NCBI GenBank assembly: GCA_937958815.1
Contig: CALGMR010000008.1
Coordinates: forward strand, 1-64,000
DNA: 64,000 nucleotides
Direction: 5' to 3'
DNA from: an uncultured Rhizobiaceae group bacterium
Lineage (GTDB): Bacteria > Pseudomonadota > Alphaproteobacteria > Rhizobiales > Rhizobiaceae
Shown: piece by piece, positions 45,913 through 56,865 of the stretch
How positions within the stretch are numbered: position 1 is the stretch's first letter
How the letters are laid out: each line of letters starts with the position of its first letter
The notes under the pieces: model-generated
What the model was told of the DNA's origin: nothing
The model's input: only the letters and a program-made list of their open reading frames with translations
Database searches by the model: none
Program-made: the position numbers and the translations under genes

Positions 45913-47178
45913 TCAATCTCCACCATCAATGGCGCGCAAGAACGGTTTTCCCACTTCACCCTTTTCGCTTTCCTGCACTTGAGTTGCGCCAAATTCTAAG
46001 GCTTCAATACGCTCGCCATGTCGCGTGAGCTTGCGCGTGGAGATCAAAATATTATCGATGTCTTTGCCTGTCAGGTCATGATGGGATTTGAGTTTGGCTA
46101 TGCGCTCGTCAAGCAAACCCAAGTCTTTTGAGAACTTCATAACCTCACCTTGAATGAGATGAGCTTGTTCGCGCATGCGCGCATCTTTTAAGACAGCCTG
46201 AATGACTTGAATCGACAACATCAACAGAGATGGGGAGACAATCACCACACGTGACTTGTGCGCTTTTTGAACAATGCCTTCGAAATTCTCATGAATCTCA
46301 GCAAAAATAGATTCAGACGGTACGAATAAGAAAGCCGTGTCCTGGGTTTCTCCGGGTATGAGATACTTCTCAGCAATATCTGAAATATGCACATCCATAT
46401 CACGTTTGAATTGTGCAGCTGCCGCCTTCTTGCCTTCAGTTGTTTCCGCTTCGCGCATAAGGTTCCAAGCTTCCAACGGAAACTTGGCATCAATCACCAA
46501 AATCGGAGCGTCATTGGGCATTTTGACAGTGCAGTCAGGGCGCTTGCCATTGGAAAGCGTGGCTTGAAACTCAAAAGCACCCATAGGCAAACCATCCTGC
46601 ACAATGGTTTCCATACGGCTTTGGCCAAACGCTCCACGGGTTTGTTTGTTTTGCAAAATGGCCTGCAGACCAACCACATCTTGCGCCAAAGATTGAATGT
46701 TATTTTGTGCAACATCAATGACCGCCAACCGCTCTTGCAGTTTGGTCAGGCTTTCTTGAGTGGTCTTTGTTGTGTTGGCAAGCGATTGCGAAACGTGGCC
46801 TGTTACACCCGTTAAACGTTCATCCAATTGCTTGGAAAAAGCCGCCTGATTAGTGGTGACGTTTTCTTGCACCGATGCCAAACGACCGGTGAGTTCATTT
46901 TGCGCAGCCACGAGTTCAGCCATGCGCATTTCCGCATCGCGTGCCCGCTCTTCTGCTTGGCGCCTCTGCATCATGTCTTCAAATTGCCGGCGTCTGTTTC
47001 CGCGCCAAATAGCAAACAGCAAAAAGAGCGCAATCACTCCAAGAACAATACCTAGAATAAGAGCGCCATCACCACGGCTGAGAACTGTGTCGCCGATTAT
47101 GACCAGCGTTTTTTCAAGTTGAAAAGCTTCCATGAAATTAGTGTAACCGATTCGACCAAGAGAATAAAACGCGAACAT
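45913..47178 (-). CDS. rmuC: RmuC-domain DNA recombination protein
   Basis: A membrane helix (ALILGIVLGVIALFLLFAIW) is followed by a long coiled coil (residues about 65-160) and the RmuC domain: RGAFGQSRMETIVQDGLP, DCTVKMPNDAPILVIDAKFP, TAFLFVPSESIFAEI and VIVSPSLLMLSIQV. RmuC proteins are predicted nucleases that limit inversion at short inverted repeats. The rmuC/def divergent arrangement is common in rhizobia. The start could be ATG 47133 instead; neither has a strong ribosome site. Confidence 0.92.
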   Translation of the reverse strand: MFAFYSLGRIGYTNFMEAFQLEKTLVIIGDTVLSRGDGALILGIVLGVIALFLLFAIWRGNRRRQFEDMMQRRQAEERARDAEMRMAELVAAQNELTGRLASVQENVTTNQAAFSKQLDERLTGVTGHVSQSLANTTKTTQESLTKLQERLAVIDVAQNNIQSLAQDVVGLQAILQNKQTRGAFGQSRMETIVQDGLPMGAFEFQATLSNGKRPDCTVKMPNDAPILVIDAKFPLEAWNLMREAETTEGKKAAAAQFKRDMDVHISDIAEKYLIPGETQDTAFLFVPSESIFAEIHENFEGIVQKAHKSRVVIVSPSLLMLSIQVIQAVLKDARMREQAHLIQGEVMKFSKDLGLLDERIAKLKSHHDLTGKDIDNILISTRKLTRHGERIEALEFGATQVQESEKGEVGKPFLRAIDGGD

Positions 47179-47242
47179 TTGAAATCACGTCCGTCCATTT
47201 TCTACCGTTGACCCATCAGCTTGAAGGGCTTATCTCAACGCC

Positions 47243-47821
47243 ATGTCGATCTTGCCAATTGTCCATATTCCTGACCCGATTTTACGCGTTGAATCCAAAC
47301 CGGTGGAACGCTTTGACGAGCAGCTTCGTGCGTTTCTGGACGATATGCTGGACACAATGTACGACGCGCCTGGCATTGGTTTGGCAGCTGTTCAAGTTGG
47401 CGAACCTTTACGCATCTTCACTGTCGATTGCACCGAACGGGCGGAGAATGAAGAAGAAGGTGACGGAGAGCCGCAAAGCGGCGAAACCCAAGAAGAGAAT
47501 CGAAATCCCATCTTCATGATCAACCCTGAGATTGTTGCATCCACAGACGTGCCAAGTGTTTACGAAGAAGGGTGCCTTTCAATCCCTGATTTTTATGCAC
47601 AAGTTGAGCGGCCAGAAGGTGTTACAATCAAATATCAGGATGAAACCGGTGCCGAGCAATTGCTTGAAGCCGACGGTTTGCTCGCCACGTGTATTCAACA
47701 TGAATATGACCATTTGAACGGCGTTCTTTTTGTCGATCATATTTCGAAGCTGAAACGCGATATGGTCATTCGAAAATTTACAAAAATTGCCAAACAAAAC
47801 GGCACGAAATTTATTGGTTGA
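47243..47821 (+). CDS. def: Peptide deformylase
   Basis: This is a metalloprotease that removes N-formyl groups from new proteins. The three motifs are present: [20 protein letters not shown] and QHEYDHLNG with the metal His pair and catalytic Glu. An acidic loop of about 25 residues ([19 protein letters not shown]) between motifs one and two makes the protein longer than most (192 residues). It starts the def-fmt-truA group. Confidence 0.95.
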   Translation: MSILPIVHIPDPILRVESKPVERFDEQLRAFLDDMLDTMYDAPGIGLAAVQVGEPLRIFTVDCTERAENEEEGDGEPQSGETQEENRNPIFMINPEIVASTDVPSVYEEGCLSIPDFYAQVERPEGVTIKYQDETGAEQLLEADGLLATCIQHEYDHLNGVLFVDHISKLKRDMVIRKFTKIAKQNGTKFIG

Positions 47822-47862
47822 TCTGGGCGGTTCGAACCAGCTACTTTGCAATCGGAAATTGA

Positions 47863-48798
47863 ATGGCTTTGCGCATCATCTTTATGGGAACGCCTGATTT
47901 TTCGGTTCCGACACTAAATGCACTTTACAAAGCTGGCCACGATATCGTGTGCTGCTATACGCAACCCCCTCGTCCTGCGGGCCGACGTGGCTTGGAGCTA
48001 AAACCGTCTCCTGTCCAAATGGCTGCAGAAGCGCTTGGAATTGACGTCCGCCACCCAACAAGTTTGAAGGACGCTGTTGAACAAGAACGTTTTGCCGCGC
48101 TCAATGCTGATGTTGCAGTTGTTGTTGCTTATGGACTTCTTTTGCCAGAAGCCATTTTGCAAGCGCCCAAACACGGTTGCTTCAACGGCCATGCATCGCT
48201 TTTACCAAGATGGCGTGGAGCCGCCCCAATTCAACGCGCTATTATGGCGGGTGATCAAGAAACGGGCGTCATGATTATGAAGATGGATGTTGGTTTGGAT
48301 ACGGGCCCTGTTGCGCTCACAGGGCGCACAGATATCACCCCAAAGACAACCGCTGGCTCGCTTCATGATGAACTGTCGGAACTCGGGGCAGAACTCATGG
48401 TGGACGCAATGGCGCAACTTGAGGCCGGTCAATTGCAACTGGTTGAACAGTCTGCTGATGGCATTGAATATGCTTCGAAAATATCCAAAGCAGAGACCCG
48501 CATTAACTGGACAAAATCCGCCGAGGAAGTTCAACGCCATATTATGGGCCTTTCCCCCTTCCCCGGCGCATGGTGCGAGATGGAACTGGGTGGGAAGACT
48601 CAGCGCGTGAAAATTCTTGAAGCTGAAACACACTCGCTTTCGGGCGATACAGGTGCCGTTTTGAGTGATGATCTTGTCATTGCGTGTAAAATAAAAAGTG
48701 TGCGACTGACGAAGCTTCAAAAAGCAGGCTCAAAAACCATGTTGTCCCAAGAATTTCTTCTGGGAAACTCTCTATCAATTGGTGCTCAACTTGTCTGA
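47863..48798 (+). CDS. fmt: Methionyl-tRNA formyltransferase
   Basis: It formylates initiator Met-t[17 protein letters not shown] opens the family, [19 protein letters not shown] carries the catalytic Asn/His and SLLPRWRG motif, and [17 protein letters not shown] the catalytic Asp. The C-terminal OB-like domain is present. It follows def by 41 bp, the usual pairing, and overlaps truA. Confidence 0.96.
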   Translation: MALRIIFMGTPDFSVPTLNALYKAGHDIVCCYTQPPRPAGRRGLELKPSPVQMAAEALGIDVRHPTSLKDAVEQERFAALNADVAVVVAYGLLLPEAILQAPKHGCFNGHASLLPRWRGAAPIQRAIMAGDQETGVMIMKMDVGLDTGPVALTGRTDITPKTTAGSLHDELSELGAELMVDAMAQLEAGQLQLVEQSADGIEYASKISKAETRINWTKSAEEVQRHIMGLSPFPGAWCEMELGGKTQRVKILEAETHSLSGDTGAVLSDDLVIACKIKSVRLTKLQKAGSKTMLSQEFLLGNSLSIGAQLV

Positions 48799-49555
48799 TA
48801 CCCAACGATATCGCTTCACCATCGAATATGATGGCAGTCCCTATGTAGGCTGGCAGCGTCAGATTGATATGGCCTCTGTACAAGGAGCGATCGAAAATGC
48901 GCTCGTGAAAATTGGGGAGATTGACCCCGTTGTGCAAGGCGCGGGACGCACTGATGCTGGCGTTCATGCCCTTGGTCAAATTGCCCATGCAGACTTGCAA
49001 CGCCCTTGGGTGCCGTTTCGCTTGATGGAAGCTTTGAACGCGCAAATGCGCCAAGCAGGTGACACAGTGGCCATTACCGACTGCGAAATCACCGATGAGG
49101 ATTTTCACGCGCGGTTTTCGGCCATTCAGCGTCACTATGTGTATCGCATTATCGCGCGTCGCGCGCCGCTGACCGTTGAACGCGGTCGTGCATGGAATGT
49201 GAAACAGGAACTTGATGTGGACGCTATGAATGATGCAGCTGCCGCTTTGTTGGGAGAACATGATTTTTCGACCTTTCGTTCAACCGAGTGTCAGGCAAAA
49301 TCACCCATCAAAACACTCGACACGCTGGCGGCCTCGCAACGGAAATTGCATGGTGTGACAGTGACTGAAATCTCGACAACTGCGCGGTCTTATTTGCACA
49401 ATCAGGTGCGTTCATTTGCCGGAGCTTTGAAACTGGTGGGCGAAGGCAAATGGAACCGCCAAGACTTAGAAGATTCATTAAACGCACGTGACCGCAAGGC
49501 CTGTGCACCCGTTGCCCCGGCGCATGGATTGTACCTCGTGTCGGTCGGCTACTGA
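48779..49555 (+). CDS. truA: tRNA pseudouridine(38-40) synthase TruA
   Basis: [16 protein letters not shown] begins the family and [16 protein letters not shown] contains the catalytic Asp. [14 protein letters not shown] and [11 protein letters not shown] support the call. There is no ATG at the 5' end: the start is TTG 48779, GTG 48782 or TTG 48791, all overlapping the fmt stop, so the two are translationally linked. TTG 48791 gives the most family-like N-terminus ([12 protein letters not shown]). Confidence 0.94.
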   Translation: MVLNLSDTQRYRFTIEYDGSPYVGWQRQIDMASVQGAIENALVKIGEIDPVVQGAGRTDAGVHALGQIAHADLQRPWVPFRLMEALNAQMRQAGDTVAITDCEITDEDFHARFSAIQRHYVYRIIARRAPLTVERGRAWNVKQELDVDAMNDAAAALLGEHDFSTFRSTECQAKSPIKTLDTLAASQRKLHGVTVTEISTTARSYLHNQVRSFAGALKLVGEGKWNRQDLEDSLNARDRKACAPVAPAHGLYLVSVGY

Positions 49556-49660
49556 ACTTTGAGTTTGTCACCTCAATCTGGTTCTTAGCTATGCCCCGTA
49601 TCCTTTGACCAAAGGGAAAGCATCATTCATGATGGCGAGAGAGTTTCTGGAGACTTAACT

Positions 49661-50881
49661 ATGGCGCGCGCATTTTTGTTTGTTCTGGATTCTGTCGGTA
49701 TCGGCGGTGCTGAAGACGCCGATGAATTTGGCGACAAGGGCTCCAATACAATTGGCCATATTGCAGCTGCATGTGCTGCCGGAGGTGGTGATCAGGATGG
49801 CCTGCGCAGTGGCCCATTGAAGCTGCCAAACCTTGAGCAATATGGCCTCGGTTTGGCTGCCGAACTGGCCACGGGCTCGATGCCAGAGGGCTTCACCTAT
49901 ACCGAGGCCGCTAAAGCCGGTTGGGCTTGCGCAAAAGAAGTTTCACGCGGCAAAGACACCATCACTGGACACTGGGAAATGGCGGGCGTCCCTCTTTCCA
50001 AAGACTGGGGATATTTTCCCGAAACCGTCCCCGCATTTCCACCAGACTTTATGGATGCCATCATCAAGGGCGGTGAATTGCCTGGTCTTTTGGCTTGCAG
50101 ACATGCTTCGGGCACAGGCGTGATAGAAGACTACGGTGATGAACATATTCAATCGGGAAAACCGATCATTTACACCTCTACGGATTCAGTTATCCAAATC
50201 GCTGCCCACGAAGATTTTTTTGGTCTGGAACGGCTTTACAAATTGTGTGCGCTGACACGCAAACTTGCTGATCCTCTCAACATTGGGCGCGTAATCGCGC
50301 GACCGTTTCTCGGCAAATCGCGGGAGAGTTTTGAACGCACCGAAAACCGCAGAGATTATTCTGTTCCACCACCAGAACCTACAATTCTTGACCGATTGGA
50401 AGATGATGACCGTGGTGTGTTTGCAGTTGGGAAAATTGCCGACATATTTGCCCATCGCGGTGTCACCGATGTGCGCAAAGCCAACGGCAATAACGCCATG
50501 ACAGATGCAACATTGCAAGCGATGGATGATGCGTCGGATGGTGATTTTGTCTTCACCAATTTCGTGGATTTCGATCAACTGTTTGGCCATCGGCGCGACG
50601 TGCCGGGCTATGCCAATTGTCTCGAACAATTTGACAAACGCCTTCCAGAGCTTGTGGGAAAATTGCGCCATGGCGATATGATGATCATAACTGCCGACCA
50701 TGGAAACGACCCAACCTGGACAGGAACAGACCATACCCGCGAACAAGTTCCAGTGTTGATTATTGGCCCCAACCTACCAACGGGCAATTTGGGCCAACGC
50801 GAAACATTTGCGGATATTGGCGCAACAATTGCCAAACATTTGGGTCTAGAGCCCGGTTCTCATGGGACAAGCCTTATTTAG
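49661..50881 (+). CDS. deoB: Phosphopentomutase
   Basis: It converts (deoxy)ribose-1-phosphate to the 5-phosphate, linking nucleoside breakdown to sugar metabolism. [31 protein letters not shown], and the metal motif [18 protein letters not shown] mark it as an alkaline-phosphatase-superfamily mutase. Its 406 residues are normal. It heads deoB-add-upp-SDR with gaps of 10-83 bp. Confidence 0.96.
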   Translation: MARAFLFVLDSVGIGGAEDADEFGDKGSNTIGHIAAACAAGGGDQDGLRSGPLKLPNLEQYGLGLAAELATGSMPEGFTYTEAAKAGWACAKEVSRGKDTITGHWEMAGVPLSKDWGYFPETVPAFPPDFMDAIIKGGELPGLLACRHASGTGVIEDYGDEHIQSGKPIIYTSTDSVIQIAAHEDFFGLERLYKLCALTRKLADPLNIGRVIARPFLGKSRESFERTENRRDYSVPPPEPTILDRLEDDDRGVFAVGKIADIFAHRGVTDVRKANGNNAMTDATLQAMDDASDGDFVFTNFVDFDQLFGHRRDVPGYANCLEQFDKRLPELVGKLRHGDMMIITADHGNDPTWTGTDHTREQVPVLIIGPNLPTGNLGQRETFADIGATIAKHLGLEPGSHGTSLI

Positions 50882-50891
50882 AAAGTTTGAT

Positions 50892-51866
50892 ATGTCTTTG
50901 CTGAAAGCTGAAATTCACTGCCATATCGAAGGGGCTGCAGATCCCAACTTGGTGTTGCGGCTGGCGCAAAAATACCAATTGGACATGAGCGATATCATAG
51001 AAGATGGCGCCTATGTCTGGTCGGATTTTACAAGCTTTCTTAAAGCCTATGACAAGGCCTCAAGCGTTTTCAGAACACCCGATGATTACCGGTTGTTGAC
51101 CTATGACTACTTTTCAAAACTGGCCGATCAAAACTGCATCTATGGAGAGATATTCGGCTCTTCAGACCACGCCGCCCAGATGGGCATTGGGTACAATGAT
51201 CTTGTCCAAGCGATGGCAGCTGGCATCGAAGATGCCAAATCAGAAACCGGAATTGAAGGCCGTATCATCATGACATGTGTGCGGCATTTGGGGCCAGAAG
51301 CTGCCATAGCTGTTGCAGAGCTGATCGCAGAAAATCCACATCCAATGGTCACAGGCTTTGGCATGGGGGGCGATGAGCGAATGTTTGATGTGCAGGAATT
51401 TGCACCTGCATATGCTATAGCGGCCGACGCTGGCCTTGGTTTGACGGCGCATGGTGGAGAATTTGCAGGTCCTGACAGTGTGCGAGACTGTCTTGATCAT
51501 CTCAATGTCACTCGCGTCGGTCATGGTGTTCGCTCAATTGAAGACCCTGCTTTGATGAACCGTCTGCGTGATGAAAATATTGTTTTGGAAGTTTGCCCAG
51601 GGTCTAATATTTCATTGGGTGTATATGAAAATTTCGCGGCACACCCTCTGCGCAAATTGTTTGAAGCAGGTGTAGCGGTGACACTGAATTCCGACGACCC
51701 GCCATTTTTTCATACGAGTTTGGACCGCGAATACCAATTGGCCACTGATGAATTTGGATTTGAAGACGACACCATCAACCAGTTCACCCGCACCGCGTTG
51801 GAAGCCGCATTTGTCGACGAACCCACACGTTCGAAACTGCTTAAAAAGCTGGATACCCACAGCTGA
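50892..51866 (+). CDS. add: Adenosine deaminase family protein
   Basis: A zinc amidohydrolase. [13 protein letters not shown] has the H-x-H pair, [12 protein letters not shown] the third His and catalytic Glu, [10 protein letters not shown] the active His, and [10 protein letters not shown] the metal Asp. The H-I-E-G form also occurs in adenine deaminases, so adenosine versus adenine as substrate is not settled. Context between deoB and upp favours adenosine salvage. The start is ATG 50892, 10 bp after deoB. Confidence 0.88.
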   Translation: MSLLKAEIHCHIEGAADPNLVLRLAQKYQLDMSDIIEDGAYVWSDFTSFLKAYDKASSVFRTPDDYRLLTYDYFSKLADQNCIYGEIFGSSDHAAQMGIGYNDLVQAMAAGIEDAKSETGIEGRIIMTCVRHLGPEAAIAVAELIAENPHPMVTGFGMGGDERMFDVQEFAPAYAIAADAGLGLTAHGGEFAGPDSVRDCLDHLNVTRVGHGVRSIEDPALMNRLRDENIVLEVCPGSNISLGVYENFAAHPLRKLFEAGVAVTLNSDDPPFFHTSLDREYQLATDEFGFEDDTINQFTRTALEAAFVDEPTRSKLLKKLDTHS

Positions 51867-51949
51867 TTGATTTGCCCGTAGACGAAACCATTGTACTGGG
51901 TGAAGATGGGTCTAAGACATTAGAAAGATATTTTTCCAAGGAGACGTCC

Positions 51950-52579
51950 ATGGACGGAGTAACCCTCGTCGATCATCCGCTCGTGCAGCATAAATTGAGT
52001 ATTATGCGGGACAAAAAAACATCGACGGGCAGCTTCCGACGCTTGTTGCGCGAAATCTCCCTGTTGCTTTGTTACGAAGTTACCCGTGATCTTGAGTTGA
52101 CGACGAAGCCAATCGAGACCCCCATGGAGGAAATGGACGCTCCCACTTTGAAGGGAAAGAAACTGGTGTTTGCATCCATCCTTCGTGCTGGTAATGGCTT
52201 GCTGGAAGGCATGTTGGATTTGGTGCCATCTGCCCGCGTTGCCCATGTGGGGCTTTACCGTGACCACGATACGTTGGAAGCCATCGAATACTATTACAAA
52301 GCTCCCCACGATCTCAGCGACCGAGTGGTGATTGCCGTTGACCCCATGTTGGCCACTGCAAATTCAGCAACCGCTGCAATCGAGAAACTTCAAGCAAGCG
52401 GTGCGAAAGATATTCGTTTTCTATGCCTTCTCGCCGCGCCCGAAGGTATTGCAAATTTTCAAAAAGCTCTGCCCAACGTGCCAATTTACACCGCAGCCAT
52501 CGACGAGCGTTTGAACGAGAAGGGTTATATCGTACCCGGTCTTGGCGATGCTGGCGATCGCATGTACGGCACAAAATAA
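51950..52579 (+). CDS. upp: Uracil phosphoribosyltransferase
   Basis: It makes UMP from uracil and PRPP. From ATG 51950, with AAGGAG at six bases, the protein starts [21 protein letters not shown], the standard UPRTase N-terminus, giving 209 residues. The track's TTG start adds 26 unlikely residues. The PRPP loop reads [15 protein letters not shown], with Ala where Gly is more usual. [22 protein letters not shown] and [13 protein letters not shown] complete the family. Confidence 0.95.
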   Translation: MDGVTLVDHPLVQHKLSIMRDKKTSTGSFRRLLREISLLLCYEVTRDLELTTKPIETPMEEMDAPTLKGKKLVFASILRAGNGLLEGMLDLVPSARVAHVGLYRDHDTLEAIEYYYKAPHDLSDRVVIAVDPMLATANSATAAIEKLQASGAKDIRFLCLLAAPEGIANFQKALPNVPIYTAAIDERLNEKGYIVPGLGDAGDRMYGTK

Positions 52580-52591
52580 GGGTTTAAAGTG

Positions 52592-53356
52592 ATGAGCGAT
52601 GTAGCAACTTATCCAAGCCTGAAGGGCAAGACCGCTGTGATCACAGGGGGCGGCAGTGGGATCGGTGAATCCTTAACCCGCCAATTCGCCCAACAGGGAT
52701 GCAAGGTCGGGTTTCTTGATATTGCAGACGATCCTTCCCGAGCTTTGGAAAGCGCCTTGAACGATGAAGGGCACACGGTTCAATATTACCCGTGCGACAT
52801 TACCGACACATCGGCTTTGCAAACAACCATCGCGGACATTCGATCCAAGTTTGGGTCCGTGGGTGTTTTGATCAACAATGCGGCCCATGATCAGCGCCAC
52901 GCATTTGAAGACATCACACCCGAGTATTGGGATGAACGCTTCGCCATCAACATCAAACATCAATTCTTTGCAGCTCAGGCCGTCATGGAAGACATGAAGG
53001 CATTGGGCGGCGGGTCTATCATCAATATGGGGTCTACTTCGTGGATGATCGGCAATGGTGGAATGGCCTGTTACACTGCCGCAAAATCTGCTGTTTTGGG
53101 CCTTACAAGGTCGCTTGCCCATGATTTCGGGCCGTTCAACATCCGCGTCAATTCCATTGCACCAGGATGGATTATGACCCAACGCCAAAAGGAACTTTGG
53201 CTGACGCCCGAAGGCGAAGCAGATATTTTCAAAAATCAGTGCCTAAAGCGTTTTCTCGTGCCAGACGACATTGCGCGACCTGCTCTGTTTCTTGCCTCCG
53301 ACGAATCCGCCGCTTGTACCAATCAAAGTTACATTGTTGATGGTGGCTGGATTTAG
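52592..53356 (+). CDS. SDR-family NAD(P)-dependent oxidoreductase (paralogue)
   Basis: The product begins MSDVATYPSLKGKTAVITGG with the GGGSGIGE nucleotide loop; NNAAHDQRHAFEDI, CYTAAKSAVLGLTRS (Y-x-x-x-K) and PGWIMTQRQKELW follow. Whole-length similarity to the SDR at 26959 is obvious by eye, including the M-S-D-x-Y-P-S-L start. A sugar 1-dehydrogenase role is possible. It lies 12 bp behind upp, so it may share the nucleoside-salvage transcript, but its substrate is unknown. Confidence 0.86.
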   Translation: MSDVATYPSLKGKTAVITGGGSGIGESLTRQFAQQGCKVGFLDIADDPSRALESALNDEGHTVQYYPCDITDTSALQTTIADIRSKFGSVGVLINNAAHDQRHAFEDITPEYWDERFAINIKHQFFAAQAVMEDMKALGGGSIINMGSTSWMIGNGGMACYTAAKSAVLGLTRSLAHDFGPFNIRVNSIAPGWIMTQRQKELWLTPEGEADIFKNQCLKRFLVPDDIARPALFLASDESAACTNQSYIVDGGWI

Positions 53357-53437
53357 ACTTGCTTAACCCATCCGCTTAGACTCTTCTTAGCTCACACCGA
53401 TTACTCTGCTGCTACATTTGGCGGAGGAGTGAAGCTG

Positions 53438-53935
53438 ATGAACCAGATTGTAGTTATCGCGGCAGCGGTTGTAGGGTTTGCTATTGCAGCCCCTAAACTC
53501 ATGAACGTCTATCAAGGCGACAATGCTGAAAGCATCAATTCGGTTTCTGTTAAATCCAATGGCCCGCAAACGGCAATTGGATATCGCAATGCTGGAGGTC
53601 AATTTGACTTCAACAGCAGCATGAATGGACTGCACGTCCAAGTGCTTGTGGATACTGGCGCGTCCTCCGTGACAATCAACCGTTCAACTGCGCGTCGCAT
53701 TGGTATTGAGTTGGACGACAGGGACTTCAACAACTTTGCTGATACAGCAAATGGGCGCACATCGTTTGCACGTGCAACCATCGATGAAATTCGTATCAAT
53801 GGCATAGTGGTTCGAAATGTCCGCACCGCGGTGTTGAAAGACACGTCCCTCAACAAAGCGCTTTTGGGCATGACATTCTTGAACAAACTTAAAAAGTTTG
53901 AATTCCAAGGCAACCAGTTGAAGCTGATCCAATAG
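53438..53935 (+). CDS. Membrane-anchored retropepsin-like aspartic protease (clan AA)
   Basis: An N-terminal hydrophobic segment (IVVIAAAVVGFAIAA) is followed by a single aspartic-protease domain with VLVDTGASSVTINRSTARR (D-T-G catalytic motif) and ALLGMTFLNKLKKFEFQG. Bacterial members are small, dimeric and periplasmic, with unknown targets. ATG 53438 is the start; the GTG at 53429 overlaps the GGAGGAG ribosome site. Confidence 0.87.
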   Translation: MNQIVVIAAAVVGFAIAAPKLMNVYQGDNAESINSVSVKSNGPQTAIGYRNAGGQFDFNSSMNGLHVQVLVDTGASSVTINRSTARRIGIELDDRDFNNFADTANGRTSFARATIDEIRINGIVVRNVRTAVLKDTSLNKALLGMTFLNKLKKFEFQGNQLKLIQ

Positions 53936-53958
53936 CGGACCAAGAACTCAAGGGGCCG

Positions 53959-54774
53959 CTATGACCCTATAGATTTCAATTGCTCGATATTTGGCATTGA
54001 AATGGTGGAATATCCCGAGTCCACGAAATGCACTTCGCCCGTCACACCGCCAGACAATTCTGACAACAGATACAAGGCTGAGCCGCCAATCTCATCTAGA
54101 GATACTGTTCGACGCAATGGCGCATTGCGTTTTTGGAAGTTAAACATTTCGCGGGCATCAGAAACACCTGCGCCTGCCAATGTGCGCACTGGCCCCGCTG
54201 AAATTGCATTCACGCGAATATTGCTTGGTCCATAATCCGAGGCCAAATAGCGAACGCTTGCTTCAAGGGCCGCTTTGGCGACACCCATAACATTGTAGTT
54301 CGGCATAACGCGAGACGCACCGCCATAGGTAAGCGTGATCATCGAGCCACCATCTGTCATCAATTCAGATGCGCGCTTGGCAAGTTCTGTGAATGAAAAA
54401 CACGAAATCACCATCGTCTTGGAAAAATTTTCGCGCGAGGTGTCTGCGTAAAGACCTTTAAGTTCATTTTTATCTGAGAACCCAATGGCATGAACCAGAA
54501 AATCGATTTTGCCCCATTCCTGTTTCAGTGTATCAAACACAGAATCCACAGAATCCAAATCTTCCACATCGCATGGCAAAAGCAGAGATGACCCAAGAGA
54601 TTCTGCCAGTGGCTTAACACGACGACCGAACGCTTCTCCCTGATAGGTGAATGCGAGTTCAGCGCCATGAGCGGCGAGTGTTTTTGCAATGCCCCAAGCG
54701 ATCGAGTGGTCGTTGGCCACGCCCATGATAAGACCGCGTTTGCCCGCCATGATATTGGACTGTAGTTCAGTCAT
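53959..54774 (-). CDS. fabI: Enoyl-[acyl-carrier-protein] reductase (NADH)
   Basis: It catalyses the last step of each fatty-acid elongation cycle. KRGLIMGVANDHSIAWGIA is the FabI-type nucleotide site, AFTYQGEAFGRRV follows, and the active site lies in YGGASRVMPNYNVMGVAKAAL (Y-x6-K). Its 271 residues are normal. It is the third gene of fabA-fabB-fabI, the conserved rhizobial order opposite irr. Confidence 0.96.
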   Translation of the reverse strand: MTELQSNIMAGKRGLIMGVANDHSIAWGIAKTLAAHGAELAFTYQGEAFGRRVKPLAESLGSSLLLPCDVEDLDSVDSVFDTLKQEWGKIDFLVHAIGFSDKNELKGLYADTSRENFSKTMVISCFSFTELAKRASELMTDGGSMITLTYGGASRVMPNYNVMGVAKAALEASVRYLASDYGPSNIRVNAISAGPVRTLAGAGVSDAREMFNFQKRNAPLRRTVSLDEIGGSALYLLSELSGGVTGEVHFVDSGYSTISMPNIEQLKSIGS

Positions 54775-54797
54775 GATGTTGTACTTATCTATCTAAT

Positions 54798-56018
54798 TTA
54801 CGCGTAGCGCTGGAAAACCAGCGACGCATTTGTACCGCCAAATCCAAATGAATTGGACAGGACAGTGTTGATTTCCATGTTGTCTTGGCGTTCACGAACA
54901 ATTGGCATGTCCGCAAACTCTGGATCGATTTCTGTGATATGCGCGCTTTCGCAAATGAAGCCGTTTTGCATCATGAGCAAAGAATAAATCGCCTCTTGCA
55001 CACCGGTTGCTCCCAAAGAGTGACCTGTTAAAGACTTGGTTGCCGCGATAGGTGCGCATTCGTCTGCCCCAAAAATCTCACGCAAAGCTTCCAGTTCTTT
55101 TGCATCACCAACGCCCGTGGAAGTTGCGTGGGGGTTGATGTAATCCAGCTTGCTGTTCACATCAGCCATCGCCATTTCGATGCAGCGTTTTGCGCCTTCA
55201 CCTGAAGGAGCAACCATATCATATCCGTCAGATGTTGCGCCGTAGCCTATGATCTCACCATAAATTTTTGCGCCACGCGCTTTGGCATGTTCCAGCTCTT
55301 CCAGAACCAACACGCCTGCACCACCGGCAATCACAAATCCATCGCGTGACACGTCAAACGCGCGCGAGGCTGTTGCTGGCGTGTCGTTGTATTTGGATGA
55401 CATGGCGCCCATGGCGTCAAACAAATTGGACATGGTCCAATCAAGGTCTTCGGAACCGCCTGCAAAAACAATGTCCTGTTTGCCAACCTGAATTGTTTCA
55501 TAGGCGTTGCCTATGCAGTGGTTAGATGTGGCACATGCAGAGGAGATCGAATAATTCACGCCTTTGATTTCAAATTGCGTGGCCAAAACAGCTGAGGCTG
55601 TGGAACTCATGGCTTTCGGCACTGCGGTTGGGCCAATGCGTTTTGGCGAACCCGTTTCCACCGTTTTCGCCGCAGCTTCCACGATTGTTTTTGTGGAAGG
55701 CCCACCAGAGCCCATGATAATGCCAGTGCGGGGATTCACGACTTCGGAAGCTTCTAAACCAGCATCAGAAATCGCCTGTTCCATGGCGATATAATTCCAA
55801 GCGGTGCCTTTCGACATAAAGCGGACGGTACGACGGTCCAGCGTTTCGAAAGGATCTAAATCAGGAGCCCCCTGCACGCGGCAACGAAAACCATGTTCGT
55901 CAAAATCATCCGAAAATGTAATGCCAGACTTTGCTTCTCTCAAAGAAGCCAAAACTTCTTGAGAATTATTGCCAATTGAGGAAACAATCCCCATTCCGGT
56001 GACCACGACCCGCTTCAT
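54798..56018 (-). CDS. fabB: 3-oxoacyl-[acyl-carrier-protein] synthase I
   Basis: A condensing enzyme for unsaturated and saturated chains. [19 protein letters not shown] opens it, [17 protein letters not shown] carries the nucleophilic Cys, [18 protein letters not shown] the first His, [16 protein letters not shown] the second, and [14 protein letters not shown] the C-terminal loop. It lies between fabA and fabI; pairing with fabA indicates the anaerobic route to unsaturated fatty acids. Confidence 0.95.
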   Translation of the reverse strand: MKRVVVTGMGIVSSIGNNSQEVLASLREAKSGITFSDDFDEHGFRCRVQGAPDLDPFETLDRRTVRFMSKGTAWNYIAMEQAISDAGLEASEVVNPRTGIIMGSGGPSTKTIVEAAAKTVETGSPKRIGPTAVPKAMSSTASAVLATQFEIKGVNYSISSACATSNHCIGNAYETIQVGKQDIVFAGGSEDLDWTMSNLFDAMGAMSSKYNDTPATASRAFDVSRDGFVIAGGAGVLVLEELEHAKARGAKIYGEIIGYGATSDGYDMVAPSGEGAKRCIEMAMADVNSKLDYINPHATSTGVGDAKELEALREIFGADECAPIAATKSLTGHSLGATGVQEAIYSLLMMQNGFICESAHITEIDPEFADMPIVRERQDNMEINTVLSNSFGFGGTNASLVFQRYA

Positions 56019-56146
56019 ATATCGGTCCCTTCTTTACAATTCCGGCCTATGCATTTGCGCGTCGGAATAAATTTTCTGCTGTATACGAACATGAAACATG
56101 CATCTGCCTTATTCAATGGCAGATCGCATATTTCAATTCCGCAACA

Positions 56147-56650
56147 TTATTGGAAAAGCGCAACCCGCAGGTCTTGTGCAGTAAACACCGTTTCTCCATC
56201 GGCTTTAACCTGCCCATTGGCAATCCCCAAAACAAGGCGGCCGCGCATGACACGCTTGAAATCGATTTCATATTCAACCAGTTTCGTTTCTGGGGTGACC
56301 ATGCCTGTGAATTTGACTTCACCTGTGGAGATGGCGCGACCTTTTCCGGGTTCACCCAACCAACCAAGATAAAAACCGGTCAGTTGCCATAGAGCATCAA
56401 GGCCCAAACACCCAGGCATCACTGGATCACCTTCGAAATGGCATGGAAAAAACCACAAATCTTTGTGAATTTTAAAATCGGCACGAATGTAGCCCTTGCC
56501 GTTTTCGCCACCCGTTTCGGAAATGTCTGTGATACGGTCGAACATTAACATGGGGGGCAAAGGCAATTGCGCATTGCCGGGCCCGAACATTTCACCGCGT
56601 CCGCACGTGAGAATTTCTTCGTGGGTGTAACTGGATTTTTGCTCAGCCAT
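56147..56650 (-). CDS. fabA: 3-hydroxydecanoyl-[acyl-carrier-protein] dehydratase/isomerase
   Basis: It introduces the cis double bond into growing fatty acids. [38 protein letters not shown] (catalytic His and Asp) and [14 protein letters not shown] mark FabA. ATG 56650 gives [12 protein letters not shown]; the track start would use TTG and is not favoured. It is first in fabA-fabB-fabI and divergent from irr. Confidence 0.95.
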   Translation of the reverse strand: MAEQKSSYTHEEILTCGRGEMFGPGNAQLPLPPMLMFDRITDISETGGENGKGYIRADFKIHKDLWFFPCHFEGDPVMPGCLGLDALWQLTGFYLGWLGEPGKGRAISTGEVKFTGMVTPETKLVEYEIDFKRVMRGRLVLGIANGQVKADGETVFTAQDLRVALFQ

Positions 56651-56754
56651 ATTGATCAACAAGCCCCTGGACGTTGGTACACAAATCAGTATTGCGCTTA
56701 TAATTAAGAATTCTCACACATGCCAGCATTGTTTGGCCGTTAATCATCGCCATG

Positions 56755-56785
56755 AAGTTGTCTTGGCGTGTCAAACTGACAACTT
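56755..56785. promoter_or_regulatory. Inverted repeat in the fabA-irr divergent region
   Basis: AAGTTGTC and GACAACTT form a perfect 8-bp inverted repeat with a 15-bp spacer, about 80 bp upstream of irr and 105 bp upstream of fabA. It may be an operator; I cannot match it to the known Irr box. Confidence 0.35.
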
Positions 56786-56865
56786 GCAGAGTCGCTGGCA
56801 CTCACCTATCTTGAAGCAGTATCAGCCTTGGCAATTTGGCTTTGTAGAGCACGGAATCCTTCGCG

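Noticed and set aside
50186-50746. 186-codon antisense ORF in deoB
   Set aside because: It is opposite conserved DeoB motifs and has no independent coding evidence.
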